Below, in pieces: positions 28,457 through 39,126 of a stretch of 64,000 nucleotides of DNA (positions within the stretch are counted from its first letter, which is position 1; every line of letters begins with the position of its first letter). Location: contig NZ_LMLB01000001.1 in NCBI RefSeq assembly GCF_001421785.1, positions 1,938,349 to 2,002,348 on the forward strand. The letters run 5' to 3'. Both the position numbers and the translations under genes were made by a program. This stretch comes from Sphingomonas sp. Leaf33 (lineage in GTDB: Bacteria > Pseudomonadota > Alphaproteobacteria > Sphingomonadales > Sphingomonadaceae). The notes under the pieces are model-generated. The model ran no database searches and was not told where the DNA came from. It worked only from the letters and a program-made list of their open reading frames with translations.

Positions 28457-30547
28457 TCAAGCCGCCGCCTTCGCCTCGGCACGATAGCGGTGCAGCAACG
28501 GTTCGGTGTAGCCGTTGGGCTGGTCGAGCCCGTCGAACACCAGGGCCTTTGCCGCGCGCATCGCGACCCCGTCGCTACCGGCAAGCGGGCGATATGCCGG
28601 GTCGCCCGCGTTCTGCGCATCGACCTTTGCCGCCATCCGCTCGAACGCCGCCAGCACCTGGTCGCGCGTGACGACGCCGTGCAGCAACCAGTTGGCGATA
28701 TGCTGCGACGAGATGCGCAGCGTCGCACGATCCTCCATCAGACCGACGTCGTGGATGTCGGGCACCTTCGAGCAGCCGACGCCCTGATCGACCCAGCGGA
28801 CGACATAGCCGAGCAGGCCCTGAACGTTATTGTCGAGTTCGGCGGCGACCTCCTCAGCACTCCAGCTCCGCCCGGCGGCCAGCGGGATCGTGAGCAACCG
28901 GTCGAGCGACGCGACGGGTTCGCTCGCCCGTGCTTGCTGGCGTTCGGCGACATCGACCGCGTGGTAATGCGTCGCGTGCAGCGTCGCCGCTGTCGGGCTA
29001 GGCACCCAGGCGGCCGTCGCGCCGCTGGTCGGATGCGCGATCTTTTGCGCGAGCATATCGGCCATCCGGTCGGGTGCCGCCCACATGCCCTTGCCGATCT
29101 GCCCCCTGCCCGACAGGCCGCAGGCGAGGCCGATCTGGACATTGCGATCCTCATAGGCCGCGATCCAGTCCGCCGCCTTCATGTCGCCCTTGCGCAGCAT
29201 CGCGCCGGCCAGCATCGATGTGTGGAGTTCGTCGCCGGTGCGATCTAGGAAGCCGGTGTTGATGAAGACAATGCGGTCGCGGACCGCATGGATGCAGGCG
29301 GCGAGATTGGCCGATGTGCGCCGTTCCTCGTCCATTACGCCGACCTTGATCGTGTGGCGCGGCAGGTCGAGCAGATCCTCGACCGCATCGAACAGGCGGT
29401 CGGTGAACCCAGCCTCTTCGGGTCCGTGCATCTTGGGCTTCACGATGTAGATCGCGCCGACGCGGCTGTTCGCCCGGGCGCCCCGCAGGTCGTGGAGCGC
29501 GATCAGGCTGGTGACGATCGCGTCGAGGATGCCCTCCGGTGCCTCGCTGCCGTCCGCCAGCCGGACGGCGGGCGTCGTCATCAGGTGACCGACGTTGCGC
29601 ACGAACATCAGGCTGCGGCCGGGCAGCACGATCTCGCTGCCATCGGGGGCGGTGTAGCGCCGGTCCTCGGCCAGTCGCCGCGTTGCCCGTCGTCCGCCCT
29701 TGTCGAACGTCGCGGTCAGGTCGCCACGCATCAGGCCCAGCCAGTTGGCGTACGCCGCGATCTTGTCCTCGGCATCGACCGCCGCGACCGAATCCTCCAG
29801 GTCGGCGATCGTGCTGAGCGCGGATTCGAGAACGACGTCGGCCAGCCCGGAAGGATCGTCGCGGCCGATCGGGTGGGTGCGATCGATGACCAGTTCGATG
29901 TGCAGGCCGTGATGGCGCAGCAGGATGGTGTCGCCCGCACGACCGACCAGTTGGTTCGGGTCCGCAAGCTCGAAATCACCGCCCGTCCAGGCGGCCCACG
30001 ACCCGCTCGCCAACGGGACGCTGCGATCGAGGAACGCCTTTGCCCACGCGATGACCTTTGCCCCACGGGCCGGGTCGTAGCTGCCACTCGCCGGCGCAGG
30101 ATCGATCGTGTCGGTGCCGTACAGCGCATCGTACAGGCTGCCCCAGCGCGCATTGGCGGCGTTCAGCAGGAAGCGGGCGTTTAGGATCGGGACGACCAGC
30201 TGCGGCCCTGCCAGCGTCGCGACTTCGGCATCGACCGCGCCGGTCGAGACGGTGAACGCCGCCGGCTCGTCGGCCAGATAACCGATGTCGCGTAGGAACG
30301 CGTGGTCGGCCGCTGCATCGACCGGCGTGCCGGCACGGCCCCGATGCCAATCGTCGATTGCGGCCTGCATCCGGTCGCGGGTCGCGAGCAAATCGCGGTT
30401 TTCGGGCGCAAAGCGAGCGAAAACGTCCGCCACGCCGGACCAGAACCGGTCGGGCGCGACACCGGTGCCCGGTAGCGCTTCGTCCTCAAGGAACGCGGCG
30501 AGCGGCTCGGCGACCTTCAGCCCCGCACAATCCCGATACCCGTCCAT
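28457..30547 (-). CDS. glcB: Malate synthase G
   Basis: Condenses glyoxylate with acetyl-CoA to malate. 696 residues, shorter than the roughly 720 of E. coli GlcB but with the G-type architecture; key blocks include [51 protein letters not shown] and [12 protein letters not shown]. The ATG at 30547 has AAGGAG 6 nt upstream; the frame is open further but overlaps the divergent regulator. It allows growth on C2 compounds with isocitrate lyase or glycolate oxidation, neither of which is in the window. Confidence 0.95.
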   Translation of the reverse strand: MDGYRDCAGLKVAEPLAAFLEDEALPGTGVAPDRFWSGVADVFARFAPENRDLLATRDRMQAAIDDWHRGRAGTPVDAAADHAFLRDIGYLADEPAAFTVSTGAVDAEVATLAGPQLVVPILNARFLLNAANARWGSLYDALYGTDTIDPAPASGSYDPARGAKVIAWAKAFLDRSVPLASGSWAAWTGGDFELADPNQLVGRAGDTILLRHHGLHIELVIDRTHPIGRDDPSGLADVVLESALSTIADLEDSVAAVDAEDKIAAYANWLGLMRGDLTATFDKGGRRATRRLAEDRRYTAPDGSEIVLPGRSLMFVRNVGHLMTTPAVRLADGSEAPEGILDAIVTSLIALHDLRGARANSRVGAIYIVKPKMHGPEEAGFTDRLFDAVEDLLDLPRHTIKVGVMDEERRTSANLAACIHAVRDRIVFINTGFLDRTGDELHTSMLAGAMLRKGDMKAADWIAAYEDRNVQIGLACGLSGRGQIGKGMWAAPDRMADMLAQKIAHPTSGATAAWVPSPTAATLHATHYHAVDVAERQQARASEPVASLDRLLTIPLAAGRSWSAEEVAAELDNNVQGLLGYVVRWVDQGVGCSKVPDIHDVGLMEDRATLRISSQHIANWLLHGVVTRDQVLAAFERMAAKVDAQNAGDPAYRPLAGSDGVAMRAAKALVFDGLDQPNGYTEPLLHRYRAEAKAAA

Positions 30548-30575
30548 CACCGTCTCCTTCGCGGCCAGAAATAGA

Positions 30576-30597
30576 CTACCAGCCACCGTTGCGGTAG
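30576..30597. promoter_or_regulatory. Candidate LysR binding site between glcB and its divergent regulator
   Basis: Inverted repeat CTACC-N12-GGTAG in the 89-bp divergent gap. Spacing is wider than the classic T-N11-A core, so this is tentative. Confidence 0.3.
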
Positions 30598-30636
30598 CGA
30601 CGAAGATGTTCACAAAGTTTTTCCCGAGAAGAAACA

Positions 30637-31527
30637 ATGAACCCGGACTACGCCCTGTTCGCCACCGTCGTCGACAGCGGCAGCCTGTCCGCTGCGGCGC
30701 GGGCGCTTCGCATTTCCCCGGCGATGGTGTCGAAGCGGCTCGCGCGGCTGGAGACACGACTGGGCGTCCGCCTGCTCCATCGCACCACGCGTCGGCTGGC
30801 ACTCACCCCGCCCGGCGAGCGCTTTCACGCGGATGTCATCGCCATCCTGGCCGCCATGCGCACGGCAGAGGAGCGGCTGACCGGCATTCGCGACGTACCG
30901 AGCGGCCCGTTGCGCGTGTCCGCACCGACATCGTTCGGGCGGCTGCACATCGCGCCGTCGCTCCACCGGTTCCTCGCCCGCTACCCGAGCGTCGACCTGC
31001 ATGTCGACCTGACCGATGCGGCCGCCGACCTGTTCGGCGGGCGCATCGACCTGGCGGTGCGGATCACCGCCGACGTGCCGGCCAGCGTCGTCGCGCACCG
31101 CCTGGCCGCCAACCGCCGGTTACTGTGTGCGAGCCCGACCTATTTCGCCACATATGGGACGCCCGACGATATCGCCGATCTGGCGCGGCACCGCCTGCTC
31201 GCCGCTGCGGGCCAGTCGCCCTGGCGCCTCGCCCACGGCCGCCAGCGCCGCACGGTCGATGTCGCGAGCGTGGTCGAGACGAATTCGAGCGAACTGGTCC
31301 GCGAACTTGCGCTCAGCGGCGTCGGTATCGCGCTGCGATCATTGTGGGACGTCGGTGAGGCGCTGGCCGACGGTCGCCTGGTTCGCGTGCTGCCCGACTG
31401 GTCCGGCCCGGACGACCTCGCCATCTATGCGCTGCATCCCCGCGCGCCGTCCGTCCCGGCCGCGGTAACTGCATTCATCGACTTCCTGCGCGAGACGTTC
31501 GACCCGCCGCCATGGGAAGCCGCTTGA
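30637..31527 (+). CDS. LysR-family transcriptional regulator
   Basis: 296 residues: winged helix (residues 1-60; [45 protein letters not shown] in pieces) and a LysR substrate-binding domain with the [29 protein letters not shown] core of the CrgA-like subgroup. It is transcribed divergently from glcB with an 89-bp gap, the classic arrangement for local control, so it may regulate malate synthase. The effector is unknown. Confidence 0.9.
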   Translation: MNPDYALFATVVDSGSLSAAARALRISPAMVSKRLARLETRLGVRLLHRTTRRLALTPPGERFHADVIAILAAMRTAEERLTGIRDVPSGPLRVSAPTSFGRLHIAPSLHRFLARYPSVDLHVDLTDAAADLFGGRIDLAVRITADVPASVVAHRLAANRRLLCASPTYFATYGTPDDIADLARHRLLAAAGQSPWRLAHGRQRRTVDVASVVETNSSELVRELALSGVGIALRSLWDVGEALADGRLVRVLPDWSGPDDLAIYALHPRAPSVPAAVTAFIDFLRETFDPPPWEAA

Positions 31528-31569
31528 TCGAACGACCGCGAAACGCAAAGAACAGCGCCGGGGGGACGC

Positions 31570-32757
31570 ATGAACACGACCGAGATTTTCCTGATCGCAA
31601 TCCTGGTGATCTTCAGCGTGCCGTACCTGATCTGGCGCGTCGGCCGGACCGATTACTGGGCGCCGCTGGTCGTGGTGCAGATCCTGTGCGGCATCCTGCT
31701 CGGCCCCGGCGTGCTGGGCGCGGCCTTTCCCTCGGCCTATGCGCACGTCTTTTCCGCCCCGGTCATCGCCGCTCTGAACGGCATTGCGTGGTGGGCGGTG
31801 ATGCTGTTCGTGTGGGTCGCCGGTATCGAGCTCGACCTGCACCAGGCATGGGCGAAACGGCGCGAGACGAGCATCACCGCGGGCCTGGCGCTCGGCGCGC
31901 CGCTGATCGCTGGCGCCGCCGCCGCGGTCGTCCTGCTGCGCTGGCCGGGCTGGGCGGGGCCGACCGCGCAAAGCTGGCAGGTCGTGCTCGGCATCGGGAT
32001 GGCGTGCGCCGTCACCGCGCTCCCCATCCTCATCCTGCTGATGGAAAAGCTGGACATCCTGCGCGAGCCGCTCGGCCAGCGCATCCTGCGCTATGCCAGC
32101 GCCGACGACATCGCGATCTGGGGCGTGCTGGCGCTCATCCTGCTCGACTGGAACCGGATCGGCCGTCAGCTCGGCTTCCTGATCGTCTTTGCGGTCGCCG
32201 CCGTGCTGATACGGATGCTGATGCGCCGCCTTGCCAAGGCCGACCGCTGGTATGTCGGCGTGATCTGGCTCGCCGCCTGCGGGTTCGGCGCGGACTGGTC
32301 GGGATTGCACTACATGGTCGGCGCGTTCTTGGCGGGTGCGGTACTCGATGCCGACTGGTTCGAGCTGAAGGCGATGGACGCGTTCCGCGCGAACATCCTG
32401 CTGGTCGTGATGCCGGTGTTCTTCCTCTCGACAGGGCTGAAGACCAGTTGGGAAACAGGCGGCCCGGTCGTTTTCGCCGCCGCCACACTGCTGCTCGCCG
32501 CCAGCGTCGGCGGTAAGCTTGCCGGGGTCCATCTGGCCGGGCGCATCCTGAAATGGCCGCGGCGCGAGACGCACATCATCGGCTGGCTGTTGCAGACCAA
32601 GGCACTGATTATGATCATCTTCGCCAACATCCTCCTCGACAAGGGGATCATCACCAGCGCGACCTTCACCGCGCTGTTGCTGATGGCGGTGGTGAGCACG
32701 ATGCTGACGACGCCCATCGTCACACCGATGTTGCGGCGGCTGCGCAGCGAAGGATAG
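31570..32757 (+). CDS. Cation:proton antiporter (CPA2/Kef-type membrane domain)
   Basis: 395 residues and roughly 11-12 hydrophobic helices. Typical motifs are ILCGILLGPGVLGAAFP near the N-terminus, FVWVAGIELDL, and the unwound-helix region YASADDIAIWGVL with paired acidic residues for ion binding. It lacks the cytoplasmic TrkA-N/RCK domain that KefB/KefC carry, so gating must differ. It follows the LysR gene by 42 bp on the same strand but need not be co-regulated. Confidence 0.87.
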   Translation: MNTTEIFLIAILVIFSVPYLIWRVGRTDYWAPLVVVQILCGILLGPGVLGAAFPSAYAHVFSAPVIAALNGIAWWAVMLFVWVAGIELDLHQAWAKRRETSITAGLALGAPLIAGAAAAVVLLRWPGWAGPTAQSWQVVLGIGMACAVTALPILILLMEKLDILREPLGQRILRYASADDIAIWGVLALILLDWNRIGRQLGFLIVFAVAAVLIRMLMRRLAKADRWYVGVIWLAACGFGADWSGLHYMVGAFLAGAVLDADWFELKAMDAFRANILLVVMPVFFLSTGLKTSWETGGPVVFAAATLLLAASVGGKLAGVHLAGRILKWPRRETHIIGWLLQTKALIMIIFANILLDKGIITSATFTALLLMAVVSTMLTTPIVTPMLRRLRSEG

Positions 32758-32831
32758 CCGCCGCGCCTTGCCGCCCCGGAGCGCCGCCGCCATAGTCTGC
32801 GACGCATAACGACAAGCGGGAACGGGCGGGC

Positions 32832-35270
32832 ATGGCTTTCAGGATATCGGTCTCGCTCCTGGCGCTCGCCCTCACCGCGCCCGCCGTCGCGCAGGATCGT
32901 TCGTCCGTCGCTGTATCGCGGGATGCGCCGCTGCTGCGGATCGATGCCGATCAGGCGACGGGCAGGATCCTGCTCACCCTGCCCCGCCCCGACGCGGACG
33001 GTGTCGCCGGGCGCTATCTCTACACCCCGGCACTGCGATCCGGGCTCGGCGCCGCGCCGACCTCGCTCGACCGCGGCAAGATCGGCGAGACCCAGCTCAT
33101 CGCGTTCCGCCGCATCGGCAAGAAAATCGCGGTGCAGTACGAGAACCCCCGCTTCCGCGTGCCCAACCGCCCCGACGTGCGCTCGCCCGACTTCGCCACC
33201 TCTGTCGTCTGGATGGGCGAGATCGACCACACCAATCCGGACGGCACCATCGTCGTGGACATCGCCCCGTTCCTCGCCAGCGACACGCTGGGCGTCGCCG
33301 AGGCGCTCGGGCAAGAGGGCGGCAGCCTGGGCGGTGGGGCCGCGCAAGGGGCGGGCCGCGGGTTCAAGCTCGACGCCGCGCTGTCCGCCGCCGACCCCGC
33401 ATCGGCAAAGGCATTCCCGCGCAACGTCGAGATCGACTCGCTCCAGACCTTCACCTCCGACACACCCGGTGCGGAGGTCGGCAACATCCTGCCCGAGCCG
33501 CGCCGCGTCACGCTGGCCGTCCACCACAGCTTCATGGCCCTGCCCGAGCCAGGCTACGTCCCCCGCCGCGCCGACCCGCGCGTGACCGGCTTCGCGACGC
33601 AGGCGGTCGATTACGGCGTGCCGCTCGGCCAGGACGTCGTCTTCGACCTCGCCAACCGCTTTCGCCTGGAAAAGACCGATCCCGGCGCCCTGCGCTCGCG
33701 CGTGAAACAGCCTATCGTCTGGTATGTCGACCCCGCCGCGCCCGAACCGATCCGCAGCGCGCTGATCGAAGGGGCCAGCTGGTGGAAAGCCGGCTTCGAC
33801 GCCGCCGGCTACATCGATGCGTTCGACGTGCGCGTGCTGCCGGATGGCGCCGATCCGCTGGATGCCCGCTACAGCATGATCACCTGGGTCGATCGCGCCA
33901 CCCGCGGCTGGGCGTACGGGCAGCAGGTGACCGACCCGCGCACCGGCGAGATCCTGCGCGGCATGGTCGTACTCGGCTCCGAACGCGCGCGGCAGGACAT
34001 CCAGATCTTCCAGGGGCTGGTCGACGCCGCGCTGACCGGCACCGGGGGCCCTAACGACCCCGCGCAGGTCGCCATCGCCCGCCTGCGCCAGCTCGCCGCG
34101 CACGAGGTCGGCCATTCGATCGGCTTCGCGCACAACTTCGCCGCCAGCACGCAGGGCCGCGCGTCGGTCATGGACTATCCCCCGCCCCGCATCGGGCTGG
34201 TCGACGGCAAGCCTGACCTGTCCGACGCGTACGGCACGGGCCTCGGCGGGTGGGACATGGCGACCGTCGACTGGCTGTACGGCGACGATGCGACCGCCGA
34301 GGCAAAGGCCGCCGCGATCGCCGCGAAGGGCTGGCGCTACGTCCCCGACGACAATGCTCGCCGCGCAGACACCGCGCAGCCGTGGGGCGGGTTGTGGGAC
34401 GATGGCGCCGATCCGGTCGCCGAGCTTGATCGGCTGATGACCGTCCGTCGCGCCGCGATCGACCGATTCGGCGAACGCAACCTGCTGCCCGGTGAGCCGG
34501 TGTCGACGCTGCGCCGCCGCTTCGTGCCGATCTACCTGCTCCACCGCTATCAGTTGGTCGCGGCGGCAAAGTCGGTCGGCGGGGTCGATTTCGCCTATAC
34601 GGTGAAGGGCGATCCGCGCGGCGCGCCAAAGGCGGTTCCGGCCGCCACCCAACGCGCCGCCATCGCCGCCGTCCTGCGCACCATCAGCCCCGACGCGCTG
34701 CGCCTGCCGCCCGCGCTGCCGCTCCTGCTGTCGGCCCCGCGCAACGGCACCGGCAACCGCCAATTCGACATCGAGCTGTTCAACACCGCCGGCGGCCCGG
34801 TGTTCGACCCGCTGGTCGCGGCCGACACCGCGACGCAATTGACGCTCGGCACGCTGCTGGCGCCTGGCCGGTTGCAGCGCCTGGAGGCGCAACACGCGAT
34901 CGACCCGACGATGCCCGGGGTCACTGGATTGCTGGACGCGATCGAAGCAGCGACGCTCCGCACCTACGCCACCCCCCTCAGCCGCCGCATCGCGACCCGC
35001 GCGGTGATCGCGATGGCCCAGGCCTCGCACAACGGCGCAACTCCGCCCGAAGCCGCCGCCATGCTCAGCGACCGCGTCCACCGCGTCGCCACGCGTCTGG
35101 CAAAGCCCGTCGCCACTGGCGACGAAGCCGCCTGGGCTGCCGGCCTGTCCCGCCAATTGCTCGATCCGCAGACGCTCGCGACCCTAATCGCCGAACGCCC
35201 GCGCACGCCCGACGTCCCGCCCGGCGATCCGATCGGTGACACCGACTGGATGGGCCCGCTCGGACGATAG
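32832..35270 (+). CDS. Secreted zinc-dependent metalloprotease
   Basis: 812 residues with a Sec signal peptide (MAFRISVSLLALALTAPAVAQ). The extended zincin motif HEVGHSIGFAHNF gives the two His ligands and catalytic Glu with a third ligand His downstream. N-terminal beta-rich and middle domains resemble the DUF5117/DUF5118-containing metalloprotease family of Sphingomonadales and Bacteroidota. It probably acts in the periplasm or outside the cell. Natural substrates are unknown. It is the last core gene before tRNA-Pro and the island. Confidence 0.85.
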   Translation: MAFRISVSLLALALTAPAVAQDRSSVAVSRDAPLLRIDADQATGRILLTLPRPDADGVAGRYLYTPALRSGLGAAPTSLDRGKIGETQLIAFRRIGKKIAVQYENPRFRVPNRPDVRSPDFATSVVWMGEIDHTNPDGTIVVDIAPFLASDTLGVAEALGQEGGSLGGGAAQGAGRGFKLDAALSAADPASAKAFPRNVEIDSLQTFTSDTPGAEVGNILPEPRRVTLAVHHSFMALPEPGYVPRRADPRVTGFATQAVDYGVPLGQDVVFDLANRFRLEKTDPGALRSRVKQPIVWYVDPAAPEPIRSALIEGASWWKAGFDAAGYIDAFDVRVLPDGADPLDARYSMITWVDRATRGWAYGQQVTDPRTGEILRGMVVLGSERARQDIQIFQGLVDAALTGTGGPNDPAQVAIARLRQLAAHEVGHSIGFAHNFAASTQGRASVMDYPPPRIGLVDGKPDLSDAYGTGLGGWDMATVDWLYGDDATAEAKAAAIAAKGWRYVPDDNARRADTAQPWGGLWDDGADPVAELDRLMTVRRAAIDRFGERNLLPGEPVSTLRRRFVPIYLLHRYQLVAAAKSVGGVDFAYTVKGDPRGAPKAVPAATQRAAIAAVLRTISPDALRLPPALPLLLSAPRNGTGNRQFDIELFNTAGGPVFDPLVAADTATQLTLGTLLAPGRLQRLEAQHAIDPTMPGVTGLLDAIEAATLRTYATPLSRRIATRAVIAMAQASHNGATPPEAAAMLSDRVHRVATRLAKPVATGDEAAWAAGLSRQLLDPQTLATLIAERPRTPDVPPGDPIGDTDWMGPLGR

Positions 35271-35339
35271 GATGGCCGAAGTCTTTATCTCGCCGGACGG
35301 TTGCGCCACCCGACCACCTCCGCTAGGCCGCCCCCGCGT

Positions 35340-35416
<77 letters not shown>

Positions 35417-35524
35417 CTTTATCTCCAGATCGACGGATTTCCGCCACTTTGCATGGGCGTACGATGCGCGCCGGTCCCATGACCGACACACATCGATGAC
35501 GCACATGCTGGAGGAAATCAGCCC

Positions 35525-37561
35525 ATGTGCCGCATCCCGCACACCCGCCGTCGCAACGGTCGCTACGTCTTCCGGCGCCGCATCCATTTCCGAAATCTTA
35601 TCTCGCGCCCTGTAGCCGTCGCCCTTGGGACCGCCGATCCGAAGGTCGCGCGCTACAAGGCGTCGCTCCTGTCGGCGTGCTTCGTGCGGGTGAAGGCGAG
35701 CGTCGAGATGGACATGGAGCAAGGCCGCCGGATGACCGGCACCGAGATCGAGGCACTCTTCCGCGCCGAACTCGAGGCGGAGCTCAAGTTTTACGTTCAC
35801 AGCGCTTATGAGGATGCGCCGTGGTCGGACTCGGTACCCGAGGTCGCCGCTTGGGAAGCGGAGGCCTATCGCATTGCTCGCCTGCCTGGCCGACGCCGCG
35901 GCCTCCTGCCGGAGGATCGCGACGCCCTGATGCGACGTGGCCTCGAACGCGATATCTCGATGATCGAGGAATATGCCCAGCAGATCCGCGAGGTGTTCGA
36001 CGACGCTGGTGTCACGCGTCGTCTCCGCGTGATCGGCGCCCCGGTCCATCCAGAAACCATCGAGGCGGCGCGAACGCATCTCATCCGCGCGGCTGCCGCC
36101 GCGACGACGCAGGCGCAGCGCGTGTTCGATCCAGACGTCATGGATGCGGCCGATCCGATCCAGGCGCTGATGGCGCACCTCGGCCCGGTGCCCGACGAAG
36201 TTCAGGCGCTGCTGAAAAAGCCGATTCCTGCTGCCCTTCCGCCCGCGGTCGCCGGCCCCGCCGACGGAATGTTCTTGGCGTTCGATCGCCGGCGCTTCAG
36301 CGAGGTGATTGATCAGATCCTGAGGTCGTTGAGGGCGGACGGCGTCTGGAAGGGCGACCTTCGCCAGCAACGCCACATCATGGAGACGTTCGCCTGGATT
36401 ACCGGCGACAAGCCGCTCGGCAGCTACGGCCACCTCGATGTTGAGACCTTCAAGCAGGGTCTGCAGCAGCTACCGAAACGGTTTGATTATGGCTCATTCA
36501 CCGCTGGCGCGATGTCGCGTCCCTTCCGGGAAGTCTTGGCCGAACTTCCCCCGCTGGCACCTGGGGACCGCCGTAGCGCGAAAACGACCAATCGCGACCT
36601 GTCGACGATGGCGACGGTGGCGCGCCATCTGGCGAAGACGTCATGGAAATCACGCCTTGCTGGCGCGGTCATTCTCGACTTTGGTGGGGCGCGGGTCGCG
36701 GTGAAGGCCGATCCCGACATCGACACTCGACCGCCATGGACCAGCACGCATCTGTCGATGCTCTTTCATTCGCCGATCTATGCAGGGGGCGACGGCGCTC
36801 TTCGCCGGCTTCGAGCGGGGAATTCGTCACCACGGGTGTGGCATGATGCGGCGTACTTCGCCCCGTTGCTCTGGTTCTACACCCATGCGTGCCGCGAAGA
36901 GATCTGCGGCCTCGAAGTCGCCGACGTGGTCACCGACCACCCGGTGGCGCACATCTACATCCGCGATAATGCAACCCGGGGGAAGGACGGTGAAAAGGCT
37001 GGCGAGAAGCGCCTAGCCCGGCGTCGCCGCGTCCCGATCCATCCGGAACTAAGGCGCCTTGGGTTTATCGAATACGTCGACGCGATCCGCGCAGAAGGGC
37101 ACCAAGCCCTGTTCCCCGAGCTTTTCGTGTCAGCGGAGAAGCGCGGCGGGGGATTTTTCTACGACCGAGCGTGGAGGCATATGACAGCCTATATCGGCCA
37201 GCAGATGGACATTCCCGTCAACGCGGCGGGAAAGTCGGCCGACATCCACAGCATCAGGGCGCTCGGTTCCAGTTTCTACGAGGTGGATGGCGTCAATGCG
37301 ATCCTGCGCGCCGACCTTTTCGGCCATGCGCGCGAGGGGACGAACGCGCGACATTACTCGAAGCGGGAGAGTACAGAGGGTCTGAACGTCGTTCTTGAGG
37401 AGCGGCTGGCCTTCATCGAACGCTACGTCCCTATCCTGACCGGTCATATCGAGCCGTGGCCGGTTCGGCTGCTGCCGATCGAGGAACGCTCGCGCGTGGG
37501 ATCGCCCCTTCCGCGCAAGCGCCGGAGCGATGCGGGCACCGGCACGTCGCGGCAGCGCTGA
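35525..37561 (+). CDS. Tyrosine site-specific recombinase (island integrase)
   Basis: 678 residues, long for an integrase. An N-terminal region (RRRNGRYVFRRRIHFRNLI ... VALGTADPKVARYKASLL) resembles the arm-binding part of phage-type integrases, then a long helical insert, then the catalytic domain. The catalytic set is visible: Arg457 (ACREEICGLE), His575-x-x-Arg578 (IHSIRALG), His601 (LFGHAREGTNARHY) and nucleophile Tyr611. The ATG has GGAGG 9 nt upstream. Position just inside attL and orientation away from tRNA-Pro fit the enzyme that integrates this island. No excisionase is recognised. Confidence 0.92.
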   Translation: MCRIPHTRRRNGRYVFRRRIHFRNLISRPVAVALGTADPKVARYKASLLSACFVRVKASVEMDMEQGRRMTGTEIEALFRAELEAELKFYVHSAYEDAPWSDSVPEVAAWEAEAYRIARLPGRRRGLLPEDRDALMRRGLERDISMIEEYAQQIREVFDDAGVTRRLRVIGAPVHPETIEAARTHLIRAAAAATTQAQRVFDPDVMDAADPIQALMAHLGPVPDEVQALLKKPIPAALPPAVAGPADGMFLAFDRRRFSEVIDQILRSLRADGVWKGDLRQQRHIMETFAWITGDKPLGSYGHLDVETFKQGLQQLPKRFDYGSFTAGAMSRPFREVLAELPPLAPGDRRSAKTTNRDLSTMATVARHLAKTSWKSRLAGAVILDFGGARVAVKADPDIDTRPPWTSTHLSMLFHSPIYAGGDGALRRLRAGNSSPRVWHDAAYFAPLLWFYTHACREEICGLEVADVVTDHPVAHIYIRDNATRGKDGEKAGEKRLARRRRVPIHPELRRLGFIEYVDAIRAEGHQALFPELFVSAEKRGGGFFYDRAWRHMTAYIGQQMDIPVNAAGKSADIHSIRALGSSFYEVDGVNAILRADLFGHAREGTNARHYSKRESTEGLNVVLEERLAFIERYVPILTGHIEPWPVRLLPIEERSRVGSPLPRKRRSDAGTGTSRQR

Positions 37562-37651
37562 CAGTCAAGGGCGGCAGTCAAAGCTGCCGCCCCCCTTTCC
37601 CACGGCTGGTCGCCCGCATTCAGCGATCGCGTGCTTACTGGTCTCAGAAGA

Positions 37652-38311
37652 TCACGCGGCCACGTCACGCCATCGTATGAAACGCTGTGGAAGGGCGACC
37701 CGCCGTAGCCAAGCATGTTCTAACCGCTTCTGCCCGGCCCAGGATCCGATCCAGGCCGGATGCCGCTGTCCGTGACGGCCATCGTGTCGCCAGTGTCTCG
37801 CGGTCACGATCAAGTGCGCGTGCGGGGTGACGATCCAGCCGTCGTCGCCTTCCAGCGCGTGGATTGCCCACGCGACCGCTGCACCGCGGGCGACAAGCTC
37901 CCGCTCGACGAACGAGTTCACGACCCAGGTCCAGTAAGCCGGCGTAATCCGATCCGGGATTTCTAGCAGCACGTGCCAAGCGCTGACGGCGGTGGGATCG
38001 CCGGTGGCCGCCGTCGCGGCGTCGGCTTCCGCCCAGATCGTGTATTTCTGGGCAGCCCAGACCGGCGAACTGGCCGGCAGCAGGAGACCGGCCCCGTGAA
38101 GTTCATATCGACGCTGGGCGAACGAGGCAGGCATCGACCCGAACCGGTCGGCGACGTCGGAATCACGCCAGATATACGCCACGTTCGCGACCGCCGTTTT
38201 ATATGCGGGCAGGCGGTTGATGTAACGCCATTCCTGGGAAATTGGGCGGACCTTGAAGTCGACCTGTCCTGCACGGCGGTCCCGTGGTTGTGCGAACAGC
38301 TTGCGCTTCAT
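37652..38311 (-). CDS. MobA/MobL-like relaxase, possibly disrupted at its start
   Basis: 219 residues from ATG 38311. TAVANVAYIWRDSD (Tyr46) resembles motif I of MobQ relaxases, and PHAHLIVTARHW resembles the His-containing motif III, so this is probably a nicking relaxase for mobilisation. Upstream, an ATG at 38347 with AGGA 7 nt before it opens the same frame but meets TAG at codon 3 (38339-38341); codons 4-12 then read QFTKADIDA into Met 38311. This looks like a nonsense mutation, leaving translation to an internal ATG without a ribosome binding site. It lacks the helicase/primase tail of long MobA proteins. Confidence 0.7.
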   Translation of the reverse strand: MKRKLFAQPRDRRAGQVDFKVRPISQEWRYINRLPAYKTAVANVAYIWRDSDVADRFGSMPASFAQRRYELHGAGLLLPASSPVWAAQKYTIWAEADAATAATGDPTAVSAWHVLLEIPDRITPAYWTWVVNSFVERELVARGAAVAWAIHALEGDDGWIVTPHAHLIVTARHWRHDGRHGQRHPAWIGSWAGQKRLEHAWLRRVALPQRFIRWRDVAA

Positions 38312-38364
38312 CGCGTCGATGTCGGCTTTTGTGAACTGCTAGGTCATGTGCGTATCCTGAAACA

Positions 38365-38394
38365 GCGACGCCGCCCGGAGAGGGGCGGCGTCGC
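38365..38394 (-). terminator. Strong hairpin, probable terminator of the 38434-38973 gene
   Basis: Perfect 12-bp stem GCGACGCCGCCC/GGGCGGCGTCGC with a 6-nt loop, between the hypothetical gene and the relaxase on the minus strand. A weak TGTTTC follows on the minus strand. Confidence 0.55.
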
Positions 38395-38433
38395 GGAGGC
38401 TTCGGCGCGGTGCGCCTGCCGAGAGGGATGGTG

Positions 38434-38973
38434 TCAGCCGAAGCGGACGATCGTGTCGGTCGGCATGATGTCCGGCTCGATCTCGGTCGCGTTCCAATCC
38501 ACGCGGCGGTTGTTCGCGAGAACCTTGTCGCCCATCGTGCGTGCGGCGGACTCGATGCGCTTTATGGCGCGCCGGTGCCCCGCGGCGACCCCTTTGGGTC
38601 GCCCGAAATGCCGAACGAGCGTGCCGCGCTGGTTGATGACGAAATGCTGGTCGAGGCGGGGGTCGACGAGAATGATGGGATCAAGGTCGTTCGCGGCAAA
38701 GGGCACGATCCCGCTAGCGACATCTACCGTCATCATCGTCCGATAGGCGACGGTGAAGCCGGCTGGCACCGGCGCTTCAACGCTAGCCCAGCCGTAATAG
38801 ATGAGATCCTTGCCGACCATGCGGCAGATCCGGCCGAGTTCGAGATGGTCGTCGAAGTCGAGGACCTTGCCCGAGCACCAGGCGATACAGTCATTTTGCG
38901 GTTTGTAGAGCGGCCAGCCCATGGCCTGACGGAGCGAGAGCATCAGATTCTGGTGATGTAGGATCGTCGTCAT
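38434..38973 (-). CDS. Island hypothetical protein
   Basis: 179 residues from ATG 38973, which has GGAG 6 nt upstream. I do not recognise the family. The start MTTILHHQNLMLSLRQ and segments such as DFDDHLELGRICRMVG and VDPRLDQHFVINQRGTL suggest a folded cytoplasmic protein with no signal peptide or membrane segment. It sits between the exonuclease and the relaxase in the island's left module, all on the minus strand, so a role in plasmid/island maintenance is possible but unproven. Confidence 0.65.
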   Translation of the reverse strand: MTTILHHQNLMLSLRQAMGWPLYKPQNDCIAWCSGKVLDFDDHLELGRICRMVGKDLIYYGWASVEAPVPAGFTVAYRTMMTVDVASGIVPFAANDLDPIILVDPRLDQHFVINQRGTLVRHFGRPKGVAAGHRRAIKRIESAARTMGDKVLANNRRVDWNATEIEPDIMPTDTIVRFG

Positions 38974-39126
38974 TAGTGTCTCCTGCGGCCGACAGCCGCT
39001 TGGTTCAGGTTTTTTTCCCCTCAGGCGGGGCACCCGTTTCATCGTGTGGATCAGGCTCGCTTCGTCGCGCCCGCCCCCACGGATCGAGCGATCAGCGACG
39101 CAGGGCTACCCGAGCGCGCAAATGGT

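Noticed and set aside
32310..35156. A 948-codon open frame opposite the metalloprotease
   Set aside because: Same artefact; composition is unlike a real protein and the sense strand has a signal peptide and HExxH motif.
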